Shown piece by piece: positions 17,910 through 28,990 of a stretch of 64,000 nt of DNA. How positions within the stretch are numbered: the stretch's first letter is position 1; each line of letters begins with the position of its first letter. The notes below the pieces were generated by a model. It had not been told where the DNA came from, ran no database searches, and worked only from the letters and a program-made list of their open reading frames with translations. The stretch is taken from NCBI GenBank assembly GCA_963773605.1, contig CAVZBT010000002.1, positions 310,001 to 374,000 on the forward strand, written 5' to 3'. Both the position numbers and the translations under genes were made by a program. The DNA is from CAVZBT01 sp963773605. Its GTDB lineage: Bacteria > Acidobacteriota > UBA6911.

Positions 17910-18845
17910 TTAAATGGTCGCGAGGAAGGCGCAGGCTGCGATACAGGCTCCCACGACCCAGCTGGGCGGGTCCTTTACGACAAACACGAGCGGATCGCTG
18001 TCGATTTCGCGGTGCTCGCCGAGCATCCACAGCCGCGTATGCCAGTAGATCAGCAGCGGGCCGATCGCCCACAACCACTGCGGGTGGCGGTAGAGGCTGA
18101 CCGCCTCGCGGCTGTTCGCGATGTAGAGGAAGAAAATGACGACGCTCATGTAAGCGCTGGCAATGCCGGATATCCGGATGACCTGGATATCCTCGGCGCG
18201 GTAGTTTCTTCCCGGGAGCGACCCGCCGGGGGCCGCCTGCCAGTCCCGGAGTTCGACGTAGCGTTTGACGAACGCGATCCCCAGGAAGAAAAAGCTCGAA
18301 AATGCCAGAAGCCACTGCGATATCGCCACCCCGGCCGCAACCCCTCCCATGAAAATGCGGAACGCGTACAGCCCGGACAGGGCGAGAACGTCGAGCAGGG
18401 GGATGCGTTTGATGCGCAGCGAGTAGGCGAGAGAGAACGCGAGGTAGAGCAGGAGCGCCACCGTGAAGGTGTGGCCGAGCAGTACGGCACCGGCCAGAAT
18501 CGACACGGCCAGCAGAGCCACCGCGAGCGCCCACGCGCAGGGAACCCGGATCTCCCCCCGCGCGATGGGGCGGTTGCGCTTCACCGGGTGCCGGCGGTCG
18601 GATTCGACATCGAGGAGATCGTTGACGATGTATGCGGCCGAAGCGCACAGGCTCAGCGCCCCGAATGCCGCCAGGAGCTTCCCGTAGAGCAGCACATTGT
18701 CGAACTCGTGCGCGAGCAGAAGCGGCGCGAACAGCAGCAGGTTTTTTACCCAGTGCAGGGGGCGCAGCGCCGCGAGATACGCCGGAAAGAGCCCGCCTGG
18801 CCTGCGGGCCTGGCGCCTGTTCTCCGAGGCTCCGCATTCTGTCAC
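17910..18845 (-). CDS. UbiA-family prenyltransferase, decaprenyl-phosphate phosphoribosyltransferase-like
   Basis: A 311-residue protein with about eight or nine transmembrane helices. LRPLHWVKNLLLFAPLLL near the N-terminus is typical of the polyprenyl-phosphate phosphoribosyltransferase branch (Rv3806c-like). The first aspartate motif is NDLLDVESDRRHP (about residue 75), and a second, more divergent acidic region follows around VKRYVELRD. GTG 18845 overlaps the DUF362 stop (GTGA), so the pair is coupled. Known members transfer 5-phosphoribose to polyprenyl phosphate, the first step toward polyprenyl-phospho-arabinose donors. No DprE1/E2 gene is visible in the window. Confidence 0.83.
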   Translation of the reverse strand: MTECGASENRRQARRPGGLFPAYLAALRPLHWVKNLLLFAPLLLAHEFDNVLLYGKLLAAFGALSLCASAAYIVNDLLDVESDRRHPVKRNRPIARGEIRVPCAWALAVALLAVSILAGAVLLGHTFTVALLLYLAFSLAYSLRIKRIPLLDVLALSGLYAFRIFMGGVAAGVAISQWLLAFSSFFFLGIAFVKRYVELRDWQAAPGGSLPGRNYRAEDIQVIRISGIASAYMSVVIFFLYIANSREAVSLYRHPQWLWAIGPLLIYWHTRLWMLGEHREIDSDPLVFVVKDPPSWVVGACIAACAFLATI

Positions 18846-20126
18846 CCGTGCCGCGGATGGTGGTGCGGCGCCGTAAACTCGGGGGCCCGGACGACGCTGG
18901 CGCCAAGGACCCGGACAGCCTGGCCGATCAGGTGCAGCGTCCTGGTGCGGTGACGGGGCGACACCGCGCCCACGGAAGCCCAACCGGCCGCTTCGAGTTC
19001 CTGCGGCGGCAAGGCCAGAGACTCCCAATTGGCAAAGAGTCTGCCCCACTCGCTGCCGAGCGCCTCTTCGACTCTCCGGCGGTGCAGCGGGTACCAGAAC
19101 AGGTCGTGATAGATAACGCTGGCGATGTACGACCAGGGGGCAAGAACGGTCTTCAGCGACCATTCCAGCGGTCGTTTGAACGCCCCCCAGTAGATTTTGT
19201 GCTGCATGCGGCTGGCAAAGGTCATCTTCCGGAATGGGCCTTCGAAATGCCAGTTCTCCTGCGCCGCACTGCTGTCGCCGACCAGCTCCAACTCCGTCGG
19301 GTCGCCGCATCCCAGCCCGGCGTCGTGCGCCAGGCGGATGAACCGGATCTTCATCGGGTCAAAGCCCATCAATTTGGCCGCGACGGCGTCGATCGCCACC
19401 TGGTCCGCAGAGGCCAGCAGAACATTCTTGACATGAGGGATCATGCAGCGCGGCCCCGGCCCGTCCCCCGCGAAACGTGCCGTCCATGACGGCAAATATC
19501 CCGGGATGGATCTGCTGCTGAATCCTCAGCAGATCGACCAGGGTCTCGTGAATCACCGGGTGAGTCCAGTGCCGCCGTTCGTTCAGCAGCCCGCCAAAGG
19601 CGTTTTTCATCGCACCGGTGATGGTCGTGAACACATGGGTCTTCACCGTGGGCAGGTGAATGATGTTTTCACCGATAAGGCGTCGCGGGATGGAAAACCC
19701 CTTCGGGTACACGTCGTTCAGGCAGAGGAACTGTTTCGCGAGATCGCCGACGGCGTCCCTGATCGCGACCCACTCGGGCTCTTCGTACAGATGCACATTG
19801 CGCAGGCCGTGTGCCTGCAGAACGTTGATCTGCTTGTTCTCCCTCTCGCCCAGGTGTGTGTCGATGACAACGGTGCGGTTGTGGCAGCCGTGGATGCGGG
19901 CTTTGTCGTACCCGTCCCTGATCATCGCGCGGACCACACCCTCAAGCTGCCACGGCGTCGTCGAACAGGCGGGGTAAAAGAAGTGCCAGCTGACATTGAT
20001 CTTGAGCGCGGTGTCGGCGCATTTGGAGATCGTCTCCTGGTAGCCGGCGAGGTTCATCAGCCGGTGATAATCCGCGAGCACCGTGCGCGGCTGGGTGCGC
20101 ACGATGGCGACCTTCGACCTCTTCAT
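18842..20126 (-). pseudogene. DUF362 protein, read in two frames (one surplus base)
   Basis: Begins MKRSKVAIVRTQP at ATG 20126 and runs as a DUF362 domain to FAVMDGTF. It continues in the next frame as AGDGPGPR, VKNVLLASADQVAIDAVAAKLMG and an alpha-helical C-terminal region. Removing one A from the AAA at 19473-19475 restores DGTFAGDGPGPR and a single 427-residue chain. The total length is 3n+1, consistent with one extra base, and both halves are well conserved in style, so sequence error is more likely than decay. The DUF362 family is of uncertain function and often sits beside iron-sulfur or lipid-modification genes. The TGA overlaps the UbiA start. Confidence 0.8.
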
Positions 20127-20169
20127 ATTCCGATCTTAACATGCGCTGTGAGATTCCGTGTGCCGGTGC

Positions 20170-20327
20170 TCAGGGCTTTTGGAGTGCGGCGGCTCGATGC
20201 CGCTTTGGGGTCGGCGCCTGGGCGCCGTCCTTTCGACCGTGTCAGGTGAGCCGCCGCACTCCAGCTTGCACTGTGTCACTACCGCAATCCCGGCGGTGAA
20301 GGGCGGCGCCGAGCCGCCGCACTCCAA
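20170..20327. repeat. Interspersed palindromic repeat, family A copy 1
   Basis: Starts GGAGTGCGGCGGCTCGATGC, continues into a GGCGCCTGGGCGCC hairpin, and ends in inverted units matching GAGCCGCCGCACTCC (two of them, with a TGCACTGTGTCACTACCGCA spacer). The unit recurs at 32166 with the same order of stems and a recognisably similar spacer. It lies in the 644-base gap between divergent genes at 20126 and 20771 and encodes nothing. Confidence 0.75.
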
Positions 20328-20406
20328 ATTGCGCTGTTTCACTAAGGCTCCCTTAGCGCCGCAGAACTTTCGTGCCGAGAAAACACGGCTCGCGTGTAGA
20401 TGCGCC

Positions 20407-20460
20407 TGGAGTGCGGGTCTCGGCGCCGCTTTCCGCGGTTGCACAGGCGTGGCCGCAGGG
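20407..20460 (+). repeat. Family A half-copy
   Basis: GGAGTGCGGGTCTCGGCGCC followed by GCTTTCCGCGGTTGCACAGGC closely matches the left half of the copy at 58438 (GGAGTGCGGTGCCTCGGCAC, then GCTTTCGCGGTTGTACGGC). It sits between the full family A copy and the promoter-like sequence at 20555 in the same gap. Confidence 0.6.
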
Positions 20461-20554
20461 TAGCGTCGGGCCGCCTCATCCACCCCTCAGACCCTGGCCT
20501 TCACATTTGTGCCGGGAGCCTGTCAAAAAGCGCCTTCGACCGAATCCGGTCTGC

Positions 20555-20560
20555 TATAAT
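20555..20560 (+). promoter_or_regulatory. TATAAT -10 box in the gap upstream of the TPR gene
   Basis: TATAAT occurs in a CTGCTATAATCCC context, with TTCGAC at 20535-20540 only 14 bases upstream, short for a -35. It precedes the ATG at 20771 by 211 bases, and the leader would contain a family B repeat. Plausible promoter of the TPR-VWFA operon. Confidence 0.45.
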
Positions 20561-20636
20561 CCCACCAACGGGTGGTGCAGTCGGGCGTCCTCCAGTCGTT
20601 TCCCAGGCCCGACATCTTCGTCAAAAATCGGATGCA

Positions 20637-20757
20637 CAGAGGCCGCGGCAGCTCGACGCCGCCCGAGGATTTTGCCGCCCGGCGGTTTGCTCGATTCCCC
20701 CCGCTTGTATCTCTCATCGGGGCGCGGTCGAGCCGCCCCCGCCCACTCGGGCCTCCT
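20637..20757 (+). repeat. Interspersed palindromic repeat, family B copy 4
   Basis: GGCCGCGGCAGCTCGACGCC, a GGATTTTGCCGCCCGGCGG spacer, CGCTTGTATCTCTCATCGGG and then a GGCGCGGTCGAGCCGCCCCC / CGCCCACTC stem. It matches copies at 7484 and 14819, and here it lies in the presumed 5' leader of the operon beginning at 20771. Confidence 0.72.
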
Positions 20758-20770
20758 CGAAGGAGACTGC

Positions 20771-23700
20771 ATGGTCGTGTGTCGGTGTTCCTTCGGTATG
20801 ATCGCGGGTTTGTGTTTGTCTCTTGGGTTCGGGATGGGGGCGGACGGCAGTGTCCGCATCAGGTTCACGGCATACCCGGTGCCCGTCGCCGTAAGTCCCG
20901 GCCGCGTGAGCGTGACCGCCGGGGGGGTACCGGCGCGTGTCCTGCGAGCAGCGAAGTCCCGCCCGCTGCTGCTTGTCCTCGACCCGAATTCGTACGGCCG
21001 GCAGGAACTCCGCGCCCGCATCGGCAGGTTTGCACAAGTGCTGGCGTCATCGGGCGCCGGGCAGTGGACGGTGCGGGTCGGCATTCCGGTCCTCGACGGC
21101 ATCCTCGGTCCCGAAGTCGCCGAGCCGCGCAAAATTGCAGCCGCGCTCGACCAGGCTGTGTTGAGCTATGTTCCGGAGCGGCCCGGAGAGCCGCTTACGG
21201 CAGGGCGCACGCTCGACTCCATTTCGGAACTGGTCGCCAGGGCCGAGACTCAAGCCGCGGGTCCGGTGGATTGCCTGCTCCTGTTCCGCGACCGCCTCTT
21301 TGAGGGCGAAGGGGGCGCCTACCTGAACGAGGGCATGGCGCACCGGCTGGCCGCCTCCGCATTCGGCGAGGGGAGCACCTTATACGGTTGGCTGGACGGG
21401 GAAGGGGTCCTGAAGCGCGCCTGCGCCGGCAGCGGCGGCATGGCGTGGGGAACCGAGACCGCCCCGGCAGAGGTGCTGACCCGTCTGGCAGAGGCGCGCC
21501 GTCGCGCCCTGACCGTCGACGTCGAATTCCCCCGGGACGCACAAAACCGCCGGACAGGACTGGATTTGCGCGGCACGACTCCGGACGGAATCGAAATCCG
21601 CCTGCGGGCCCCGGAAGCATTCTGGCTGCAGGCGGACGGAAGCGGGCTGCCGGACCACCGGCGGATGCAGCAGGCGCTCGACTGGATCCGCCGCGCGCAC
21701 GAGGCGCGCGGGGATGGGAATTTCACGCTCGCCCGGCGCTTCGCCGAATCCGCCATCAAAGAAGATAGTTGGAATCCGGAAGGCTATTACCTTGCAGCCG
21801 CATCCGCCCTGGAACTGGGGGACTTCCCCTCGGCCCGTGCGCTCGCGGAACAGGGAATCGCCGGCGCGGGGCCCGAGGACCGCACCCTCGCAGTCCTCGC
21901 AGCCGCCTCCCGGGGGTTGGGAAAGGCAGCCGAGGCGCTGGCGCGCCTGCAGCCGCTGCTGCCCGTCGACCGCTCACCCGCCCCGGAGCTGGGGCTGGAG
22001 TTAGCCCGCCTCCATGCGTCGACGGGTCAACTCGCGGCGGCAGAAGGGTTGTTTTCCGGGGTGCTCGATGCCGGCCACCGGGATGCCGACGTCCTGGTCG
22101 ACTTCGCCGGCGTCCTCTTTCGTCTCGGGAAGCGCGATGAGGCCCGCGCGCAGCTCACTCTGGCATTGGATACCGACCGGAACAGCGCCCGTGCGATGAT
22201 ACTGCTTGCGCAATCCTTCGCCGCCGACGGCGATGCCGGCCACGCCCGGGCATGGGCGGCGAAGGCCTTGGAGCGTAATCCCGTTGAGGCGGAGACGCTT
22301 GCCGGGCTCGCCGCCGTCCACGCTGCGCTCCGGGAGTGGCTCCCCGCAGCAGAAAACCTGCAGAAGGCGTTGATCCTGGCTCCCGGGCGGCAAGATCTCA
22401 GAAAGCCGTATGTGGAGGCGCTCTGCCGTGCGGGGCGCGAGCGCGACGCGGTTGCGTTCCTGCGGAAGTCGATCGAATCGGATCCGGCAGATCAGGCCGC
22501 CCGTCACTCCCTGGGCGCGATCCTGAGCGATAGCGGGGAGCTGGAAGAGGCGGCCATAGCCTGGGAAACCGCTGCCGCCGCGGGCGGGCCGGACTCGTAT
22601 GAACTCTACCGAACCGCGGCAGCGCTACGCGAGCGACGGGGCGAGTATGGCCAGGCGCTCCTGGATTACCGGGCCATGGCGCGCTCCGCGCACCCTGGTA
22701 TTTCAGCCCAGCTCCGGGCTGGGTTGCGCCCTCACCTGTCGGCCATCGCACTCCTTGCCGGCGGAGAACGCCGCCCTGAGCGGGACCCGCTCGCGAAAGA
22801 ACTTGGCCTCGCGGTTGCGCCCGCGACGACGCCTGCAGGGTCTGTCCAGGACAACGCGCAGCAACCCGTCGGCCCGGGAGCCACCATCGAGGTCCCCGGG
22901 GGTCTGGCCCTTCTGGCCCGCACGATCGGGCTCGGGGTACCCGCCACGGGCGAGGCGGACGTGCTCGAGCGCATCTTCACCCTGATCCTCGACAGCGGGT
23001 CTGCGCAGAAGGGGAGGTTGCGAGACGACCCCGTCCGCCGCACCGCGGTCTCGGCGTTGCGTACCTATACTGCGTTGATGCGGTATCTGACCGTCGAGGG
23101 ACTCCTGCCGCCGGGTTTCGATCCGCGTCACCCCCAGGAACTCGTATTCCCTTTATACGGCCCCGCGGAGACCACAAACCGCGCGCGGAAACTGCTGCGC
23201 TTCTTCGGCGTGCATCTGGGCATCAAGGAGGCCCGCGACGGCGGGATTCAGCTCACTTTGACCCTCAAGCAGGGCGGAGCTGCCGCAGCGCGGCAGGAAC
23301 TCCTGCGCAACATGGGCGTAACCCTGACAGACCGAGCCCTGCGCGAACTCCGCTTTACCCCGAAATACGACTCTATCCCGATCCTCCTGGATCCTCAGAC
23401 GTGGGCCGACAAGATTCTCCCCGAGGCCAAAAAGCAGTACGGTCTGCTGGAGCGCTTCCTGCTGAATCCGCCCGCGATGCGTCTCTATCTGGCGCTGGCA
23501 GGATGCTCCAGGGATGCGCGCGCGGGCCTGGTCGAAGCCTACAAGCGCGGCGAGCTGCTGGAACTCGTCGGCCCGCTGTCGGCCTACGGCCGCTACCTCG
23601 ATTTTCGGGACGGCAGCCTCGTATTCCCCGGCGAACGGGACTCATGGGAAGCCTTGCTCGGCGCGGAGGGGTCTGGCAACCGGCCTGCGCTGGACGCGTT

Positions 23701-25958
23701 GCTGCGCCGCGACGACGGGCGCGCCCTGCGGATCTACGCTTCCCTCGCACTGGCGCCCCGCTCCGTCCGGCAGTACCTGACGGCTACACCGGAGCGCTTG
23801 AAGGAACTGCACCAGGCCTTCCTTTCCGGCGGGCGCGGCGGGAAGGCGGCCTCCCAAATCGGCCAGCCCGACCTCGGCCGGGTGCTGCGACTGATGGAGG
23901 CAGACAGCCGCGGTCTGCTCCTGCCGATCGACCGCCGGCTCACACCTGCCGTGCTGCCTGGAGCTCCAGCCGAAGTGAGCGCGGGCGGGCATGGAGCGTT
24001 CGAGCCGCTCGCCGTCCGCGACAAGGACCTGGGCAGGTTACTGGATTGGACAGGCACAGCCAGCTCGCAGCTTTCCCTTTCTCCTCTGGAGCCCATCGAA
24101 CTGATCAGCTGGCTGCAGGCGACCCACCCCGAGATGCTCGACGAAGAGACCGCAGGCGCGATCGTGCGCAGCCCCGCAGCCGCCGCGTCCATGGTGGACA
24201 TCATCGTCGACCTCTCCCCCGGCGCCCCTGCTGCTGCGGCACATGGCGTTCGCACGCGATCTCGCGGCACTGGGACCGCGCGGAGCGGGCCGGATGCGCA
24301 CGAGCCAGTCGTTGATCTACCTCGTCTCGCTGCTGGTCCGGCAAGGTGCGCTGAGCCGTCCCGACGGCCTGAAACTGCTCGAGTCCGCTCTCGCACAGTT
24401 GAACGTCTCGGGAGAGGGCGCGTCCGCCCGGGCGGCAGCCCAGTTCCTCTCGCGCGAACTGCTACCGCGGCTCGGACAGGCCGACCCCGGGACTGGGGCG
24501 GACGAGGCCCTGTTCACCGCATTGGCCGGGCCTGCCGAAACGCGCGAGCTGTCCTATGAAGGAAGGCTGTTGCGCTTCGATGCCGCGGCCTACCAACTGC
24601 GGAGGATGAAATCGGCGATCATGCACCAGAACGTCACGCCCCTCGATCGTCTCCTCGAAGCGTTCCGGTTGTCGGGCTCCGCCGCGACGGTCGCAGAGCT
24701 CGGCAAGGCCGTGTCCCTGATCCAGCCGGTGGACTTCAGCCGCACGGAACAGGGTCTGGGACGCGAGGGAATCGCCTCCGCCGGCGTCGAAAAACTCGCC
24801 GCCCGGCTCGCCTCGTCGCCCCGGGTCGCAGCAGCGGCGCCTGAACCCGTCGCCCTGGAAGTCTCCCAGGCGTTGAGCACCGAATTGGGGGTGACCCTGC
24901 TCAGCTTCTGCTACGCCTTTCACGGCGCGCCGGAAGCCGACGTGATGGCCTTCGACCCGAACTTCATCCGCAAGCACGATTTCTTCGCCGGAGAGGCCGG
25001 CCGGGGTGGGCCCTGGGCTCCGACGCACCTGGAGCAGAAGCCCGGGACCGGGTCGTATTTCACCGGGTCGCTTTCCGGGCTCGGCTTCGAGCTGAGCCGC
25101 CTCGAAACCGCGCAGTGGGCGCAAAACCTGGGTGAGCGCGAGGAACGCAACCTGGTTCCCACGATGCTGGCCGGCATGCGGTCGGTGCGCCGCGCGCAGC
25201 GCAGCGATCGCGCACAGGAGTACGTGGCGCTCTCGGTGCGGCTCGGGCGCGAACTGCTCGCAACCGCCGCCTTCGACGCCAACGTGCGCCGGTGGTGCGA
25301 AACGTACCTGCACGACAGGCTGCTGCCGCGCAGGCGCGACGAGGCGTTGGAAGCGCTCGCGACGGCCCGGCCGCTGCGGGCCGCCGCGATCCTGTCCGCG
25401 TCCGAACTCTTTCTGCTCGGCAGGGAGTGGCTGGCCGAAAGGAAAGACAAGTCCGTGGACGAGAACGAACCCGGAACGCCATCCGCGGCGTCCCTCTCCT
25501 CCCCGGTGGTCAGCCGGTTGGAGGCCATCATACCCACGGGCGGTGAATCAGCATCGTTCCGGCGCGAGGTCGACCAGTACGGCATGTTCCTCCGCCGCCG
25601 CATAGGGGTCAGCCAGACGACGGCGGCAATCCCGGACAGCTACGAGCAACTGGACCGGGCCGGCGAGGAGGAGGTGCTGTTCGAGCGCATCTGTGACCTG
25701 AAGATCCGGCTCGCGGACCTTCACTACAGCCTGGGGATTCCGGCGTTCATCGGCGAAGCCGAGGGGGAACTGGCCGTGCAGGAGATATTGCCGCGCAGCA
25801 TGGGAACCCCGGCCGGCACCTGGAAGGCCACGCTGGAGCAGATCGGCCGGCTCAGAATCGATGATGCCCGGCGCTGGATCGATGACCTTGTGGCTCGCGG
25901 GATCCTGGCCGTCCCCGAGCAAAACGCAGAGGGGAGAGGAGTCGCAAGCGCGCCATGA
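20771..25958 (+). CDS. Very large exported TPR protein, one frameshift in sequence
   Basis: Starts at ATG 20771 after GAAGGAG. A Cys-containing hydrophobic leader (about residues 9-23) suggests export. Residues about 300-640 form a series of tetratricopeptide repeats (Ala/Leu-rich pairs such as GDFPSARALAEQGI and LREWLPAAENLQKALIL). The following ~1,050 residues match nothing I recognise and are mostly helical. At 24216-24220 a CCCCC run breaks the frame; with CCCC the sequence reads VDLSPAPLLLRHMAFARDLAALG and continues to 25958. The length is 3n+1, giving 1,728 residues after correction. Its stop overlaps the ATG of the VWFA gene (ATGA at 25955), so the two are coupled and probably work together, perhaps as an envelope scaffold. 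Confidence 0.72.
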
Positions 25959-28897
25959 GAAGACCAGATTCCCGGACCGTCGTCGTGTTTGTCCTGCTTT
26001 CGGCCTGGTGGGCGCTGCCGCAGGAATCGCCCACGCCGGGCGGCGACCTCACGATCCAGGTGCAATCGCAGCTGGTCCAGCTGTACGTGAGCGTAACGGA
26101 GGGGAACCGCCGGATCACCGACCTGGCGAAGTCGGACTTCATCCTGACCGAAGACGGCAGCCCCAGGGAGTTGCACCGGCTCGATAGCGCGACAGTACCA
26201 CTCCAGGTCGCGCTCCTGCTCGACACCAGCGGAAGCATGATGGAAACGCTTGCCGCCACCAAGGAAGCGGCAGTCGCGTTCGTCGATTCGCTAAACCCCG
26301 AGGACCGGGTCAGTTTCATACCGTTTAACTCCGACATCCGCGTGGTGCCGCAGCTGACCGACGACCGCGCCGCGATCGTGTCGGCGATACGTCAGGCGCA
26401 GGCCCGGGGCGGGACCAAGCTGTACGACGCGCTCTTGTTCGCGATGAGGCACCTGGTTGGGACGGAAGGTCGCAAGGTGATCGTCGTGTTTTCGGATGGG
26501 GAAGACACGGCGCGCATCTCCTCGCTCGAAACCGTCCTCAATGCCGCCGCCCGCCACGGTTTCCCGATCTACACGATCGCGGCCCGCGGGGCGCTCCGGA
26601 CCGAATCGCTGGGCCGCGTGCTGCGGCAGCTTGCCGAAATCAACCGCGGCCGGATGTTCGTCGTCGACGATCCCGGCAACCTGAGGAAGACCTTCGTCGA
26701 CGTGGCTACCGAGCTCCGGTCGATCCTCGTGGTCAACTACTACACCGACGTCCCCCACGACGGCCGGTGGCACGACGTGAGCCTCGCCCTGACGAACCCG
26801 AGCTGGAAGGTGCACAGCCGCAAGGGCTTTTTCGCGCGTTCCGGAGGCGCGGGAGGCGCCGCGCCGGAGTCCCTCGATCCCGCCGTGCCGCGTAGTCTCC
26901 CGCGCGCCGAACCCGCCGTGCACGATGCGATCGCTCAGACGGCGATCCGGGAGCTTATGCGTTCGCCCGCCATGGATCGGGCCCTGCAGGTCAGGCCCCT
27001 GGCGCTGCCCCTTCCCTCCCCTTCCCCGACCGAGCAGGGAGGGCGTGCGGCGCCGCTGTTCCGTGTCGAGACACGCTTCGTCGAGATCCCTGTCCTGGTG
27101 GAAGCCCCGCCGGGACGGGAGCCGCCGGAGATGGGGGAGCGCGATTTCCGCATCTACGAAGACGACCAGCTGCGCGAGATCGCTTTCTTCTCCCGCGACG
27201 TGGGGTCGCGCAGCCTGGCCGAGCCGCGGGCACGGGCCGTCAGCAAATTGAGCGCACGCAATGGCCCGCCCATTGCGGTCGCGACCGACAGCGCCGCGCT
27301 GAGGCTGGGCCGGTATTACCTCGTGCTCGACGACATGATGACCGACTCGGCGGCCTTCCTCCAGATCAAGAAAGCCGCCGAGAAAATCGTGAAAGACTTC
27401 CAGGACCCGCTCCGTCCGTTGTCGCTCCATCTCATGAGCGAGGTGAACGCCGAGATCGCACCCGAGCTCCCCGCTGAGAAGATGATCGAGAAGATCCGCA
27501 GAATCTCGCCCCAGGGGAATCCGGCGCTGACGAGCAACGACGGCCTGATCAGCGTCTACCAGGCATTTCTGATCGACCGCGGCGACAGGGAGGCCCAGCA
27601 GGTCGCCGAGCTGCGGTACGCATCCAGCATCGGGGCCCAGTTCGCCAACGACATGGGCCAGATCGACGGCCAGCCCGGCACGCCCAGGGAAGTGATCGAG
27701 ACCATGGTGCTCAACCTGGCGCGGCAGCTGCTGATGGAGAACCTGGGGCAGGTCTCCCGCGCCCTCGACGGGCTCCGGGCGATCGTCAACGCCGCGTCCG
27801 CCGACGCCGGGAGCTACCCGAAGGACATCATCTTCATCTCGACCGGGTTCACGGTGGGACGCACCAGCGCCCGCGGCGATATGTCGGGCAGGCTGGGGGA
27901 GATCATCGCAGAAGCCAGGCGAGGCAAAACGCGTTTCCACACGATCGACGCGGCCGGGCTCGATGTCGATGAAGCGATCGGGTTGCGTGCCAATGGCTCG
28001 TTCCTGGTGCGCAATCCTCACCTGATCGCCATCCTTCAGGAACACGCCCGCGCCTGGCGCATGGACCGGCAGGCCCCGCTGTCACAGCTCGCGGTGGAGA
28101 CGGGGGGCCGCTTCATGAACTCCACCAACGATCTCGCCGGCGCAGCCGACAAGCTGATAGGGTCGAGGGGGCGCGTCTACTATCTGGGCTTCCTCTCCGA
28201 GCAGTCGACCGACGGGCGCTTCCACCCCATCCGGGTGACCGTCTCCACCCCGGGCGCGCTGGTCCACGCGCGCAAAGGCTACTTTGCCGGACGACCCTCC
28301 GAACCCGAGGCGGGGGACGGCGCCACGGGCGCCACGGGGGAAAGCCGGGCAGAGCTGCTCGCCCGTGCCGTCGCGGCGCAGAAGGCCGGCGACATGCAGG
28401 GATTTGCCGCGGCCGTCGAGCCCCTCGCCGCCCGTTATCCCGGCCAGGCCGATCTCTGGTACAACCTGGGAATCGCTTACTTCAAGCTTGGCAACCACCA
28501 GCGCGCGGCGGAAGTGCTCCAGCGCGCATTCGCACTCGCACCGGACGAGCGCGCGATCGGCATGCTGCTCTCCCGCGCTTTGACCGCCGCAGGATACCGG
28601 CAAGCCGCGGCCGAAACGCTTCAGATCATGGCGCGGCGACAGCCGCAGGACGTGGACCTGATCATCGACCTCGGCCGTGTCTATGAGTCCGACGCGCGTG
28701 TGGCCGAAGCGTATCGGCTCTACCGGCAGGTGCTCGACCTGACGGCCGTGCCGCCGATGGAGGTCTACGTGCTGCTCGCCCGCACCTCCACACGGCTCGG
28801 ACGCCACGTCGAGGCGGGGATCTTTGTCAACGACTTCCTATCGCTCGGCGGGTCACCAGCCGAGATCGAACCGTGGCGAAACAGAACCACGCCGTGA
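25955..28897 (+). CDS. Secreted VWFA protein of acidobacterial type with C-terminal TPRs
   Basis: A 980-residue protein. The N-terminal hydrophobic leader is followed by an acidobacterial VWFA-related domain: VQLYVSVTEGNRRITDL, FILTEDG, and the MIDAS motif DTSGSMM at about residue 90, with VVFSDGEDT downstream. A second, degenerate VWFA-like unit (ETRFVEIPVLVEAPPG, FRIYEDDQLREIAFF, VLDDMMTDS) lacks a clear MIDAS. Residues about 790-970 contain TPRs (LWYNLGIAYFKLGNHQRAAEVLQ). This domain family is largely known from Acidobacteriota and supports the taxonomic guess. Translationally coupled to the giant TPR protein upstream. Function unknown; VWA domains usually mediate metal-dependent protein contacts. 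Confidence 0.88.
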   Translation: MRRPDSRTVVVFVLLSAWWALPQESPTPGGDLTIQVQSQLVQLYVSVTEGNRRITDLAKSDFILTEDGSPRELHRLDSATVPLQVALLLDTSGSMMETLAATKEAAVAFVDSLNPEDRVSFIPFNSDIRVVPQLTDDRAAIVSAIRQAQARGGTKLYDALLFAMRHLVGTEGRKVIVVFSDGEDTARISSLETVLNAAARHGFPIYTIAARGALRTESLGRVLRQLAEINRGRMFVVDDPGNLRKTFVDVATELRSILVVNYYTDVPHDGRWHDVSLALTNPSWKVHSRKGFFARSGGAGGAAPESLDPAVPRSLPRAEPAVHDAIAQTAIRELMRSPAMDRALQVRPLALPLPSPSPTEQGGRAAPLFRVETRFVEIPVLVEAPPGREPPEMGERDFRIYEDDQLREIAFFSRDVGSRSLAEPRARAVSKLSARNGPPIAVATDSAALRLGRYYLVLDDMMTDSAAFLQIKKAAEKIVKDFQDPLRPLSLHLMSEVNAEIAPELPAEKMIEKIRRISPQGNPALTSNDGLISVYQAFLIDRGDREAQQVAELRYASSIGAQFANDMGQIDGQPGTPREVIETMVLNLARQLLMENLGQVSRALDGLRAIVNAASADAGSYPKDIIFISTGFTVGRTSARGDMSGRLGEIIAEARRGKTRFHTIDAAGLDVDEAIGLRANGSFLVRNPHLIAILQEHARAWRMDRQAPLSQLAVETGGRFMNSTNDLAGAADKLIGSRGRVYYLGFLSEQSTDGRFHPIRVTVSTPGALVHARKGYFAGRPSEPEAGDGATGATGESRAELLARAVAAQKAGDMQGFAAAVEPLAARYPGQADLWYNLGIAYFKLGNHQRAAEVLQRAFALAPDERAIGMLLSRALTAAGYRQAAAETLQIMARRQPQDVDLIIDLGRVYESDARVAEAYRLYRQVLDLTAVPPMEVYVLLARTSTRLGRHVEAGIFVNDFLSLGGSPAEIEPWRNRTTP

Positions 28898-28950
28898 ACA
28901 GCGATCTTGGGGTGAGCTTTGCAGTCAAACTCGAAGGCTCGGCCGGATTC

Positions 28951-28990
28951 GGGTGGGCCGCGTCGAGGCCGACGCGGCCCACTGGGGGGT
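28951..28990 (+). repeat. Family B half-copy
   Basis: GTGGGCCGCGTCGAGGCCGA followed by CGCGGCCCACTGGGG is a near-perfect palindrome equal to the first stem of family B. It lies between convergent genes ending at 28897 and 28990 and could act as a bidirectional terminator. Confidence 0.6.
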
